Part shown: piece by piece, positions 21,749 through 31,219 of the stretch
Layout of the letters: every line of letters starts with the position of its first letter
How positions within the stretch are numbered: the first letter of the stretch is position 1
NCBI GenBank assembly: GCA_009859145.1
Contig: VRVR01000001.1
Span: 487,636 to 551,635, forward strand
DNA: 64,000 nucleotides
Direction: 5' to 3'
DNA from: Andalucia godoyi
Lineage: Eukaryota; Discoba; Jakobea; Jakobida; Andaluciidae
Notes under the pieces: model-generated
What the model saw: only the letters and a program-made list of their open reading frames with translations
Databases searched by the model: none
Told to the model about the DNA's origin: nothing
Position numbers and translations under genes: made by a program

Positions 21749-22432
21749 ATGAAGGCAAATTCTGTTCCTGTAGCGTCCGTTGTGCGCCGATTCAACAACC
21801 TGTTGCTATCAGCCGATGGCCGTGACAAGTTCTATCGTATTCTGCAGTATGTGTCACGTTTTCTTGGGGCAGCGCTTCCCAAGACGTCTCAGTATGCAGC
21901 TGCATTTCAGAGTCTTTCTACTGCGATGGCTGAAACACGGCGTGTTCTTCGTCTATTCCGGTTCTTGTCGGACGGTCTGCGGATTGTCGATTCTGTGCCG
22001 AAGCTGTTCGTCCCGGCTGCATCGAGTGGCAGCGACGGTGGGAGTGGTGGTGGCGATGGGAAAGGAGGAAAGCGCCGCGTGAAGCTTGACATGCCACTGC
22101 TGATCTCGCTCATTGGTGCGTTCTGTAATGGAATGTACATGCTAATCGAGTCGATCATGATTCTTGAAAAGGCGCGGTTCATCAAACTTAATGCAGCCGC
22201 CTGGAACCGTCTGGGAAACTTCTGCTGGTTTGCATCCGTGATCTCGGGGCTTCTCGTCGAGGCCATCAAACCATTAAAGGCAAAGTCTGTCCGTCAGATT
22301 GTGAAACTCATCTTCGACGCTCCAATCGCTTACAACCTCTCGTTCCCAGCCGGATTCTCTCTCAAACTCACAGGCGCTCTCGGAACAGTCTCTTCATGGT
22401 GCATGTTCCTCGATGTATGGGACAAGGCATAG
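21749..22432 (+). CDS. PEX11: Peroxisomal membrane protein PEX11 family
   Basis: A 227-residue protein. The N-terminal amphipathic region has the PEX11 signature GRDKFYRILQYVSRFLG near residues 24-40, then AETRRVLRLFRFLSDG. A Gly/Ser linker (about 92-108) precedes a hydrophobic segment (LLISLIGAFCNGMYMLIESIM). The C-terminus DAPIAYNLSFP and a final hydrophobic segment fit the usual membrane topology. PEX11 proteins bend the peroxisomal membrane and drive elongation and division. The length is typical (about 230). PEX3 is encoded 15 kb away in this window, without evidence that the two are linked. Confidence 0.85.
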   Translation: MKANSVPVASVVRRFNNLLLSADGRDKFYRILQYVSRFLGAALPKTSQYAAAFQSLSTAMAETRRVLRLFRFLSDGLRIVDSVPKLFVPAASSGSDGGSGGGDGKGGKRRVKLDMPLLISLIGAFCNGMYMLIESIMILEKARFIKLNAAAWNRLGNFCWFASVISGLLVEAIKPLKAKSVRQIVKLIFDAPIAYNLSFPAGFSLKLTGALGTVSSWCMFLDVWDKA

Positions 22433-23254
22433 CATCCCATGCCTACTCCAACCATCATTGCCCCAACAAAAATAAAAATAAAACACACAAGCTCGCTCAT
22501 ACCCTATCCCATTCCAAAATCCCCAGGTAAGTCGCCACGTCGTGAATGCCGGCTTGCAGGCTTTCCCATGTGTGTATGTGTATTACTATTACTACTACTT
22601 ATTGTTATTACTATTATGATTATGATTATAATTTTCTTTTCCATTTTTTTAAAATAAAATTTAAAAAAAAAAGGAAGAGAAACGAAGTAGGTGTGTGTTT
22701 TTGGTTTTCCTGATATAGATCCGCAAGACCCTTCCAATTCTCTGGAAATAATGCAAAAGCCATTAATGGAGAAAAAGAGGAAGCCTTTTCAAAAGAAGAA
22801 AAGAGCAGGTCTTGATGATCATCGTTGATCTAGGATGGTTATGACTCGAATACCTTCTCATTAGTAACCCAATCTCAGGTCATTACTGGCGTTTCTCTAC
22901 GAGAAAGAAAACACCAGCGAGAGGCAGTCTTAAGGACCATCCCAAAGAAGGGAGAAAAAGAGAAAAGAGAAAAGAGAAACAGAGAAACAGAGAAACAGAG
23001 AGAAAAGAGAAACAGAGAGAAAAGAGAAAGCGAGAAGAGCGACAATGAAATGAGAAAATGAGCATCAAGTGATGCCTCCTGCTGTAGATGAAAGATGCAG
23101 ACAGTAGCAATCCGATTTGAGATCGTTTTCATGACTTTCTTTCTTATGAAGATGATTCGAATGGTTTGTCAGCGACTTGGAAGACGTTTTAATTATATTT
23201 TCTAATTTTTTATGATTCAATTAACCAAGTTATTAACGAGGATAGTTTGAGGGG
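22433..23254. other. Long intergenic region with simple repeats
   Basis: About 0.8 kb between PEX11 and the next plus-strand gene. It holds a degenerate ATTACT/ATT repeat at about 22578-22632 and an A/G-rich minisatellite of GAGAAACA-type units at about 22950-23035. The minus-strand frames over the minisatellite are Phe/Ser/Leu repeats and not credible. The rest (22680-22900, 23050-23254) shows nothing recognisable. Confidence 0.5.
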
Positions 23255-25174
23255 ATGGCGACGAGGCTGACTCCGCGATCAAAGTCTCCTGCGGTCGCAT
23301 CGTCTAAACCAAGTCCGAGCTCGTCAAAGCCAGTCCAATCTGCGCAGCCTGCTTCTTCAGTTTTGAAACAGTCTCCAAATTCGCACTCGGTAGCCTCGGC
23401 TGCTCCCGTAGCAACTCGCCCAAGGTCCAATTCTTCAGGAGGCCTTTCCACAAAGTCGACGGCCAAGCCAGCGACTCCAACGAAGGCTCCGTTCATTGCA
23501 ACTTCGAAACCACTCCCGACACATTCCACCGCTACCACTGCTACTGCCTCTGCGACTGCGACTGCGACTGCGACTGCAAAGGCAAGTGGGGATGTGGATG
23601 CTTCGTGGATATTCGTAATATCATCTTCGCGATACGAAGCATTTTCATCGCAATTGATGGGTCTTGTAACGAGAACTGGGTGCAGAGATGTCGAACTTGT
23701 GGATGTCGACCAGATGGTTTTCAACAAGTCGGGGCGGATTGTTCTGGAGAATGTGCCGATATGGAGCCATGTTCTGACAGACTCGTTTACGTTTGCAAGT
23801 GTGTTTATGAAGTCCCGACCGCTGATTCAAAACGTACGACGTGTTCATTTGATTGACGCGCAGTTTGGACCGATTGTGGACGCATATCACTTGATTTGCG
23901 AAAACGACACGCGGTTGCGAAAAGTCAGGGGACAGCTGATGGAGAAACAGGCCAAGGTCGAGACAGAAACCAGGAAGCGAATTTCCAAAGTCGTGGTTGA
24001 GAAGGTTGTCCAGGCGAAGAGAGCTGTGAGCAAAGAGATTTCGCGAGTCGTTTGCAATGAGCTGAAAGCGCTCAGCCTCAACAATCCCGTTCCGACGATA
24101 CGAAGCTTGTTTGTCGCAATCATGACTGTTCTGACTGGAAAACGTGGGCTCTCAAGTCTTGATCACCGATTTTCTCGGGCTTCTTTGGTTTCGATTGACG
24201 AATCCGCACTGCTGTCCAACTTGCGCCGAGCATTTCCGGATTTGTTCAAACCAACAGCCGCGGCAGAGTCGCTGTACATCCGGCTGCTGGGGTCCATGGA
24301 GCTTACTGGAGATCGAGTACTGCATGCAAATTATGCATGCGCTGTTCTCTATGACTGGGTTACCGCACTGATTGGATATGCGGAAGAAATCATACGAGAC
24401 GATGGTTTGCGAGCCACCGTCGAAGAATTCGAGCATGAAGCCGAAGTACTCGAGGAAGCCATGCCCGAGCAGGAGCGAATGGCCCTCATGATCGAAGACG
24501 TTAAAAGGCTGTCCATTTCAAGGACGTTCCACGAAGAAGCGCACGGAAAAGCTGTTTCCGAGTATGTGCTTGCACACGTGCTTTCTTGCGATCGGAAGCT
24601 AGATGCGATGCGAAAAAATCAAATCGGGAGGCAGTGGCAGCACAAAGTCTTCTCCAGCTTCAAGACGCTATCACAGCTGCGCATCGTTGTTCTTGGGGCA
24701 CAGGGTCATTTGGGAAAACATGTGTGCAACGCACTCTCTGCTCTGGGAGTCGGTTGTGGATCCGCAGGCGCCATGAAAACGTTTGGTGCAATATCGAAGG
24801 ACACCGATTTTGTGGTCAACTTGCTTCCGTGCACTCGTAGCTCTGTCGCGGATGCGAATGGGTCACTGGATTGTATCAAGGAGATGTTCCCGGAAAATGC
24901 AGCCTCGGACAGCCACAGACCCGTACTGATCAATGTTGGAGAGCTTCCGCTGTTCTCGCTGTGGCCAGACTATGTGTTTTCAAGCCGAGTCATTGACTGG
25001 TGCGATGTTCGGTCATTCGAGCTGGATTCGTCCGCAAAGTGGTGGAACGCTGCGGCGACAACGATTACCCCTCATTGTGCCTCTGCGGAGCCTACTGTTG
25101 AGCAGTTCATGGAGGTGTGGAATGGATTGGAGCACAATGATTCGCTCTTTCTTCAGTGGGACCGTGAATATTGA
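23255..25174 (+). CDS. Possible dynein-stalk-like / degenerate 2-hydroxyacid-dehydrogenase-fold fusion protein
   Basis: A 639-residue protein of unusual layout. Residues 1-110 are Ser/Pro/Ala/Thr-rich. Residues about 220-420 are helical: a coiled coil, then a block (NPVPTIRSLFVAIMTVLTGK, later CAVLYDWVTALIGYAEEI) whose pattern resembles the microtubule-binding tip of dynein heavy-chain stalks, followed by a second coiled coil. Residues about 475-620 resemble the NAD-binding domain of D-2-hydroxyacid dehydrogenases: RIVVLGAQGHLG, DTDFVVNLLPCT, VLINVG and TITPHCAS (His607). The usual GxGxxG is GAQGHLG and the catalytic Arg after INVG is absent, so enzymatic activity is doubtful. No AAA motor modules are present. 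The assignment rests on pattern recognition only; function unknown. Confidence 0.7.
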   Translation: MATRLTPRSKSPAVASSKPSPSSSKPVQSAQPASSVLKQSPNSHSVASAAPVATRPRSNSSGGLSTKSTAKPATPTKAPFIATSKPLPTHSTATTATASATATATATAKASGDVDASWIFVISSSRYEAFSSQLMGLVTRTGCRDVELVDVDQMVFNKSGRIVLENVPIWSHVLTDSFTFASVFMKSRPLIQNVRRVHLIDAQFGPIVDAYHLICENDTRLRKVRGQLMEKQAKVETETRKRISKVVVEKVVQAKRAVSKEISRVVCNELKALSLNNPVPTIRSLFVAIMTVLTGKRGLSSLDHRFSRASLVSIDESALLSNLRRAFPDLFKPTAAAESLYIRLLGSMELTGDRVLHANYACAVLYDWVTALIGYAEEIIRDDGLRATVEEFEHEAEVLEEAMPEQERMALMIEDVKRLSISRTFHEEAHGKAVSEYVLAHVLSCDRKLDAMRKNQIGRQWQHKVFSSFKTLSQLRIVVLGAQGHLGKHVCNALSALGVGCGSAGAMKTFGAISKDTDFVVNLLPCTRSSVADANGSLDCIKEMFPENAASDSHRPVLINVGELPLFSLWPDYVFSSRVIDWCDVRSFELDSSAKWWNAAATTITPHCASAEPTVEQFMEVWNGLEHNDSLFLQWDREY

Positions 25175-25218
25175 AAAGGCAGCACATCTTGCTCCTGGGC
25201 GCACGTTGTATTTTCAAA

Positions 25219-25251
25219 AATAAATGTAAATAATAATAATAATAATAATAA
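25219..25251 (+). terminator. Polyadenylation signal and AAT repeat
   Basis: AATAAA at 25219-25224 lies 45 bases after the preceding stop and is followed by an (AAT)n run to 25251. The convergent gene's stop is at 25304. Confidence 0.4.
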
Positions 25252-25303
25252 TGGTATTCATATAGTACACAGTCAATCTTCACTGCCCAAGTTCAAATAA
25301 ATT

Positions 25304-28300
25304 TCATTCCGACGGCGCACTCTCTGAAACGTCCGAGTCCGAGAAAGCAGGACTCTGCAGCAGTTCAGCCGGAACCGGAAGCGCGAAAGACTTGGTTGGC
25401 GAAACGAAATGGCCTGGAGAATGGGGCCCCTGAAGGCGACAAATGTATTCGACAGCAAACTCACATGACGCAAAGAAATACTCCTGCTCGCCGTTAAAGT
25501 GAAACTGTCTACTTGAAAAGCGGCGAATGAACTCCACTTGTGAAACCATGTTTGCAACATCGCAGCCGGCGACAACTCGAATAAATATGGGCAAAAAGTC
25601 GTCAGAGGCCGCAATATGACCCGGAAGGGCCACATCCATGGAGGTGAATGCTTCCCGAGCAGCTTCCACGATACACGCCAGCTTTCCGGAAGGAGTAGCA
25701 AGAACATTGCCCGTTGACTGATCAGCAGATCCTTCATACAAAGAAAGCGACAGTTGATTGAGCTTTTCGATGGACTTGCTCAAATCCAAGTCGCATTCGT
25801 CGTAGAGGCCCAGTGGCTCTTCTTTCGCCCACTGTTGATGCAGCCGGAATTTTTCATCGTCCACACTGCGATCCGCGAGGAACCACAAGGAGTCAATCAC
25901 CTTTGAAGTAATAAGCCACTCAACAAGAGAGTAAACTTCTGCCTTTGAAAGCCCTGAGAGTGCCTTTTCATGTTGCTGCAAGGCCCAGTCGGAAAACTCT
26001 TCAATGAAATCAGGAACCATGATGGACGGGTCCTCGACAGCAACAGCAGGCGCATCCGCGGTGGAGCTGCGCCATTCTGAATTTCGATCAAACGCTGCTC
26101 CACGAAACGGGCTAACAAGGCCCATTTCAACAATCTCTGGCGCACCGTTTCCGGCTTCGGAGTCGAGAATTTCTACCACAGAGGCATCCAAACTCATTTC
26201 ATCCGATTTCGTCGCCGAAACGGTGCCATAATGAGGAATTACCTCTTCGGCGACATCCGACGGGCTCAGGAAGCCGTGCAGAGAATCAAACGACGATTCC
26301 AATATATACTCGGGCAACATTTCGACTACAATCTCTCCGCACAGTGCGGGCTTCGACAATCCAAACGCAGTCTGAATAGATTTGCGATACTTGCGAATGG
26401 GTTCGACGTCCCGAGAAAATTTGACAACAAAACTGGAAATGTGTCGGTGTTCTTGCGAAGCAGGATCCAAACATCGCTTCTCCAGCCAGAGCTTGACAAA
26501 TTGCAACCGCTCCTTCTCGAGCGCAAAGACAAACGACCCGTCATCCGTAGTCACGGTCTCGCCGTTGACCATCATCAACTGTCCCGATTTGATTGTCGTC
26601 GATCGATTTCGCAACTTGTGGAAGTCTTCCTTGGAGCAGCTACGTTGGTCTGCACGCATAGCCGGAGAGGCTCCTTGAATCGAGCTTCCACTGGACCCAA
26701 ACGAAGAGCTGGTCGCGGTAGAGGCCCTCCCCATCAGCTGCGCCGACATCTTGGCATAGTAGAGAGAAAATCGGTCCAATCGGCCAACTTGTTCGTGGAT
26801 GGAATGCGACAGCGATGCCAATGACAAGACCATCGTGTCCTTTGAAAATGACTCGATGAAATGAAGCCCCCAAGAGACAGCGGACAGCACTCGCGGATTT
26901 GCCGCGCTCTCATCGTTCTCTCGCAGAATCGAACACGGATCCTTGGAATCCAGAAAGTACAAATCAGCATCCACGGACAACTCCACGGAGCTGACGAGCT
27001 CGATTGCCAGCTCAAGCAATGAAGCATACTTCTTGTCGTATTGAAGTTCCAGATCTGCGCGAAGCCCACGTCGAACTTCAGAAAACGTCACCGCCTTCCC
27101 TCCAGAGTCCCTAAACGCCTCTGATTCCTGATCTTCCAGCAGCGCCTCTACGAAATGCGTGTTGGCGCAATTGCCTGCAGCCACAGACGCAGAAGACGCA
27201 ACACTCGGTGGCCGATCGAGATCCGACACCTTTTTTGACGATGATCGTTTACGCGGCAGCTGTGATTCTCTTTTGATGCCGCGATCATCAATAGACAGCT
27301 TGGCAGAAATCCGTTCCCACACAGCCCGTCTCAACTCGCCCAATTTTTCTTTCAAAGCCGTGTAGAAGGATTGAATTGTGTTGACGTGGTTCTGGACATG
27401 AATTTTCTTTTGCACCTGCAGCTGTCCCAGCATCAGCTGCATCGGAGCCAACCGGGGGTCTTTCAAGAGCACTCTACTTACAAAAGACTTTCGAAGCAGC
27501 TTTCTTGTAATACCGCGCAGGGGCGGTCCTGCAAAACATTGCAGCAGCTCATCCATAATCTCGGATTCCTGGATGAAACGGTCCCGCGTATGCTCCAATG
27601 TCCGGACATTGCTGCAGATCTGTGTTTCGAGTTGGATGTATTCATCATCGACTGCTTTTAGCTTGCCATACCACTCGTCCAGGAACATGAAAATGTCAGA
27701 AGAAAACGACGTGTAGTGTGGCATGGGCTGCGAAAAGGACTCCCGGGAGACGGAGGGCTTCATCAGCTTCGAAGCGACGGGAAGTCGCTCGACAGATACT
27801 AATCCACCCTGGTTCAATACATACTCCCTCATTATGGCTGTTTGGAGTGTAACAATCTGCGATTCGAGCATGTGGGATGCGTGCGCCGCAAACGACGGAT
27901 CCTTCTCTTCCGCCTGGATTTGGCTCAGTCGCAGCTTTGCCTGCAGCATATCTTTCAAAACTCCATCTTCTGCCGGTACTCGTGACAATGCATGTAGCAA
28001 TACGAACCGCGACTCTTGTGAATCTGCCTGCAGTGACAAGAAATGGTCCATTTCAAACTCGAACTGCGCGTAGCCACCGGCACCATTGCACAACGTTCGA
28101 AATGGAGGCGATGAAGCCGATGTAGAGGCCGTGGACGAAGAATTCAGATGGTCGTCCAGGTCAAGACACGATGCTGACAGTAATCCCAGCGACGGGAGCT
28201 GCTGGACGCCAGCCGATGGCGAAGGTGAGCACAGATCCAGCGCAAAGAGCCCCGATGACAGAGCATATCCCTCTCGGTCAAACACGAGCGACTGCCGTCG

Positions 28301-28618
28301 CATTGCATCCGATGCATGCTTCACAGCAGAGTACCATTCCTGTGCAGACTGCGAATCCAGTGCTTTGAAATCGAAATTGCGGCTCGGAGTCTCGATTCGC
28401 AGCGTTTGTTTTTCGGAAATGTACACAATTTTGCAATCGGTAGTGTTGAGATAGAACACTCGTGTAGGCTTCGATGCTGTCTTGGAATGATACTTTTCAA
28501 GCCGCGAAGGGTACAAGCGGAACCATCGTGGAGAAGGCTTTGATGCGTAAGCCTTTATCAATGTTCCTTCTTTTATAAGAAACTCTTGGTCCACGGACCA
28601 TGATCGCTTCCGTCCCAT
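25304..28618 (-). CDS. PH-domain and VPS9-domain protein, putative Rab5-family GEF
   Basis: An 1,104-residue protein from the ATG at 28618 (MGRKRSWSVDQEFLIKEG). Residues about 12-105 form a pleckstrin-homology domain (KEGTLIKA ... PRWFRLYPSRLEKY ... SAQEWYSAVKHA). The middle 700 residues are largely helical with coiled coil and unassigned. Near residue 980 a VPS9 catalytic core begins: TPSGKLACIVEAAREAF, then DDFLPIFIRVVAG and FNGEQEYFFASCEFAVEYICRL. VPS9 domains exchange nucleotide on Rab5/Rab21-type GTPases at early endosomes; the PH domain would add phosphoinositide binding. The Asp and Glu positions (DDF, GE) expected in the active VPS9 core are kept. Upstream open frame to 28735 is a Lys/Arg/Glu repeat from a GAGAA microsatellite. 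Confidence 0.8.
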   Translation of the reverse strand: MGRKRSWSVDQEFLIKEGTLIKAYASKPSPRWFRLYPSRLEKYHSKTASKPTRVFYLNTTDCKIVYISEKQTLRIETPSRNFDFKALDSQSAQEWYSAVKHASDAMRRQSLVFDREGYALSSGLFALDLCSPSPSAGVQQLPSLGLLSASCLDLDDHLNSSSTASTSASSPPFRTLCNGAGGYAQFEFEMDHFLSLQADSQESRFVLLHALSRVPAEDGVLKDMLQAKLRLSQIQAEEKDPSFAAHASHMLESQIVTLQTAIMREYVLNQGGLVSVERLPVASKLMKPSVSRESFSQPMPHYTSFSSDIFMFLDEWYGKLKAVDDEYIQLETQICSNVRTLEHTRDRFIQESEIMDELLQCFAGPPLRGITRKLLRKSFVSRVLLKDPRLAPMQLMLGQLQVQKKIHVQNHVNTIQSFYTALKEKLGELRRAVWERISAKLSIDDRGIKRESQLPRKRSSSKKVSDLDRPPSVASSASVAAGNCANTHFVEALLEDQESEAFRDSGGKAVTFSEVRRGLRADLELQYDKKYASLLELAIELVSSVELSVDADLYFLDSKDPCSILRENDESAANPRVLSAVSWGLHFIESFSKDTMVLSLASLSHSIHEQVGRLDRFSLYYAKMSAQLMGRASTATSSSFGSSGSSIQGASPAMRADQRSCSKEDFHKLRNRSTTIKSGQLMMVNGETVTTDDGSFVFALEKERLQFVKLWLEKRCLDPASQEHRHISSFVVKFSRDVEPIRKYRKSIQTAFGLSKPALCGEIVVEMLPEYILESSFDSLHGFLSPSDVAEEVIPHYGTVSATKSDEMSLDASVVEILDSEAGNGAPEIVEMGLVSPFRGAAFDRNSEWRSSTADAPAVAVEDPSIMVPDFIEEFSDWALQQHEKALSGLSKAEVYSLVEWLITSKVIDSLWFLADRSVDDEKFRLHQQWAKEEPLGLYDECDLDLSKSIEKLNQLSLSLYEGSADQSTGNVLATPSGKLACIVEAAREAFTSMDVALPGHIAASDDFLPIFIRVVAGCDVANMVSQVEFIRRFSSRQFHFNGEQEYFFASCEFAVEYICRLQGPHSPGHFVSPTKSFALPVPAELLQSPAFSDSDVSESAPSE

Positions 28619-29192
28619 TCCAATATGAAGAAATCCTATCCTCTTTTTATTCCCTCTTCTCTTCTCTTCTCTTCTCTTTTCTTCTCTTCTCTTTTCTTTT
28701 CTTCTTCCTCCTTCTTTTCTTTCCCTAAGCCGCACCTGCTCCTTCTGGTCACCAATATAGTATTGCTATTACTGAAGTAGGAAAAGAGAAAAGGAAAAAG
28801 AGAAACAGAAAAATACTGATTTCCCTGCAAATCAAAAACTGAAATCACCGTAAAATAACAATAATTATAATAAAGCAACCATGATTTGATGCACAGAAAC
28901 TTGAGGTCCATTGGAAGTGGACGTGAGGCTGCATTTGTGTTTTCAGCATTATTTTTTTTTGGTATATTTTTCTACAGTAGTCAGACGGCGGTTGTCGGGC
29001 ATTTTCTGTTTCTCTCCGCAACTGTACAGCTAGCCAAGTCGTTGCGACCTTCTTCTCCTTTTGTATTAATATCTCGGATTTATTATTATTATTATTGTTA
29101 TTATTTCATTTTATGGTTGTCTTTTTATTACTCTCAATCTACGAAAAGGAGGAGACGGGTTCGTTCGAGGTGGAGGGGAGGAAAGAAAAAGA
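28619..29192. other. Divergent intergenic region with TTCTC repeat
   Basis: Between the PH-VPS9 gene and the PLC-like gene. It contains a pentanucleotide TTCTC tract at about 28653-28706 (GAGAA on the minus strand, in that gene's leader) and an ATT repeat at 29081-29104. The frame running from 28886 is a shadow of the next gene. Confidence 0.55.
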
Positions 29193-30524
29193 ATGAGCAT
29201 CCGGGCATTTGTTGCTGTTGCTGTTGTGATGGCGAGCATATCGGCCGTTATGGCGGTGACTCCTGCGTCGATTGTTTGTACACGAAATGCATTAGGCCAG
29301 TGCGCGCGCGGCTCGGTGCAAATTCCGGCATGGCTCGAGTCCACAATGAGGTTCCAGCGTGGGCTGACCCGCGAGATTCCGCTCAACGAGCTTGTTCTCC
29401 CGTCGACTCACAACAGCGCAATTACGTTTGCCGATGGTTACGGACTCTACCAAAGCGAGCTGAGCGACCTCACGCAGATTGCTTTTGGTCGCCAATACAA
29501 GGTCCAGATATCGAATCAGTGGGTTTCTCTGACGGACCAGCTTCGGATGGGAGTTCGGCATATTGAGCTGGATTCGCACTTTTACGACCATGCGCTGCGA
29601 ATCTGCCATGCGGGCGGAGTTCATCTGGAGAAGCTGGACGAGCTCATCGAGGAACTCAGCAAACTCTTCAAGATTCCGATTGACTGGGACTCCGAAACAC
29701 TCGGATGCTTCTCACAGCACTACAGAACGGTCCAGGATGCGATCCAGGAAGTTCGCGATTGGCAGCTTGAGAATCCAGGAGAGTTCGTCAGCTTGTACTT
29801 TGACGATCAGCAGGATCTCATTGAATGGGACAAGGTTCCGTTGGTCGTCGAGGCCATTCTTGGCGTGTTCAATCGATCCGAGTTGTTTACCCCAGATGAC
29901 AAGAGGGCGTTGTTTCCGACCCGCTGGCCCTCGATTGCAGAGCTGGAAGCTGCTGGAAAGACAGTTGTGTTTTCGTCCGGAAAGACTCTGGGCAACAGCA
30001 CGCAGAATCTGTGGTTCCAGCCGCCATGGTGGGTTGAGTTTGGTGATCAAACCGTGCAGCTTCCAAACGACTGCGGACCCGCTGGATTCACAGACAAGGC
30101 TGCGATCCCCCGGCGTCTCGTTACCGATGGCTTGGAATATGGACCGTTCTACAACGGCAGCGATGTCATCTCTCTGCCCAAGTATCAGTTGATTACGCGA
30201 TGCGGAATCAACTTCCCGAGTCTGGAGTTTGCAGAACCAGATCTCATGTACGGAAGTGTGTTTACGTGGGAAGAGGGTTTTGCACCCGTTCAAGGAGAAT
30301 GTGTGTTTCTGAATTCACAAACGGGCCGGTGGAGAACCCAGGCATGCACCGCTTCGGGACTGGTGTATGCATGTGAGGATGTGAATGACCGAATGAAGTG
30401 GACCACTGCATCGGCACCGAACGGCTGCCCCTCTGGATACCAGTTCTCCGTTCCGCGCGACGGTTTGCAGAATTTCGTCTTGTCACAAGCCGCTAAGAAT
30501 ACGTGGTTGAACTTGCAATTGTAA
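29193..30524 (+). CDS. Secreted PI-PLC X-domain-like phosphodiesterase
   Basis: A 443-residue protein with a signal peptide (FVAVAVVMASISAVMAV, cleavage near residue 22). Residues about 60-310 resemble the PLC-X / PLC-like phosphodiesterase TIM barrel: LPSTHNS (His73) and IELDSHF ... ICHAG (His139) supply the two catalytic histidines, with EFVSLYFDDQQD later in the barrel. Such secreted proteins are often single-domain and act on phosphoinositides or GPI-like lipids; substrate unknown. The C-terminal 100 residues carry Cys and Trp in a pattern (ECVFLNSQTGRWRTQAC ... YACE) reminiscent of C-type-lectin-like folds, which may bind sugars. No cytoplasmic PLC domains (PH, EF, C2) are present. Confidence 0.75.
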   Translation: MSIRAFVAVAVVMASISAVMAVTPASIVCTRNALGQCARGSVQIPAWLESTMRFQRGLTREIPLNELVLPSTHNSAITFADGYGLYQSELSDLTQIAFGRQYKVQISNQWVSLTDQLRMGVRHIELDSHFYDHALRICHAGGVHLEKLDELIEELSKLFKIPIDWDSETLGCFSQHYRTVQDAIQEVRDWQLENPGEFVSLYFDDQQDLIEWDKVPLVVEAILGVFNRSELFTPDDKRALFPTRWPSIAELEAAGKTVVFSSGKTLGNSTQNLWFQPPWWVEFGDQTVQLPNDCGPAGFTDKAAIPRRLVTDGLEYGPFYNGSDVISLPKYQLITRCGINFPSLEFAEPDLMYGSVFTWEEGFAPVQGECVFLNSQTGRWRTQACTASGLVYACEDVNDRMKWTTASAPNGCPSGYQFSVPRDGLQNFVLSQAAKNTWLNLQL

Positions 30525-30696
30525 ATAGAAGCATTTTATTTTATTTCTGTGGTTGTACCGGTAAAATGAATTCGCTGTTGGTTACTGCCAACGTGTCAGC
30601 AATCCCCACCCCCTTCGCAACCCATTTGAACCGCGGGTGGTCCGACGCTATGGGCGAAAGCAACGCTGCAAGAAAACTGGCGTGAGAAGAGTCCTA

Positions 30697-31219
30697 TAAC
30701 CCTCCAACCCAAACGTCCTGCTGGAGAGCTGTGGATATCATCGGATAGTATGGCTGAAGGTGTGCAGGCCGAGGCCCCATGAGAGACACTGTCGAATACT
30801 GACAACCGATTCCTTGTAATCGAAGATTCCTCCGCCGCGGCCTCTCCGTCGCAGCCTCTCTCTCTGTGGCGCACTCCATTGCCAATCAACAGAATCAATA
30901 CAATACCCGCTCGATTGAAAACAGGGAATGGACAAGTGGATAAAAATGTGAAATGAGAAGCTCGTTGAAATCCCCAATTTTTTTTTTCTTGGCTCCCAGA
31001 GTCCAGATGGTTCTAACGAATGCACTAGTTGATCAAGTAGAGAGCTCTGACGAAACACAGGTTGTTTCTGTTTGGGGTGCGCAGACCGACGGATGTCCCA
31101 CCCAAAAGAGGAACTTCATGTTGATTGTAAAAGTCACTTTTGATACGCCAAAACAAAATCTGTCTGAGGCACAGCATGCGAGCCAAATGTTTGAAGAGGT
31201 TTTTTGGGTTGGAGGGTAA
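30697..31219. mobile_element. Candidate MITE with 14-bp terminal inverted repeats and TAA target duplication
   Basis: CCCTCCAACCCAAA at 30700-30713 is matched by its exact reverse complement TTTGGGTTGGAGGG at 31203-31216. Directly outside both ends is the triplet TAA (30697-30699 and 31217-31219). A 517-bp element with no coding capacity, short perfect TIRs and a 3-bp TWA-type duplication fits a PIF/Harbinger-derived MITE. Only one copy is in the window, so mobility is inferred. Confidence 0.5.

Noticed and set aside
22875-23132. Phe/Ser/Leu-rich minus-strand frames
   Set aside because: Encoded by a GAGAAACA minisatellite; no ordinary protein sequence on either side.
28886-29566. 226-residue plus-strand frame overlapping the PLC-like gene
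   Set aside because: Composition is unnatural (Phe, Tyr, Cys, Arg runs) and it overlaps a frame with a signal peptide and catalytic motifs.
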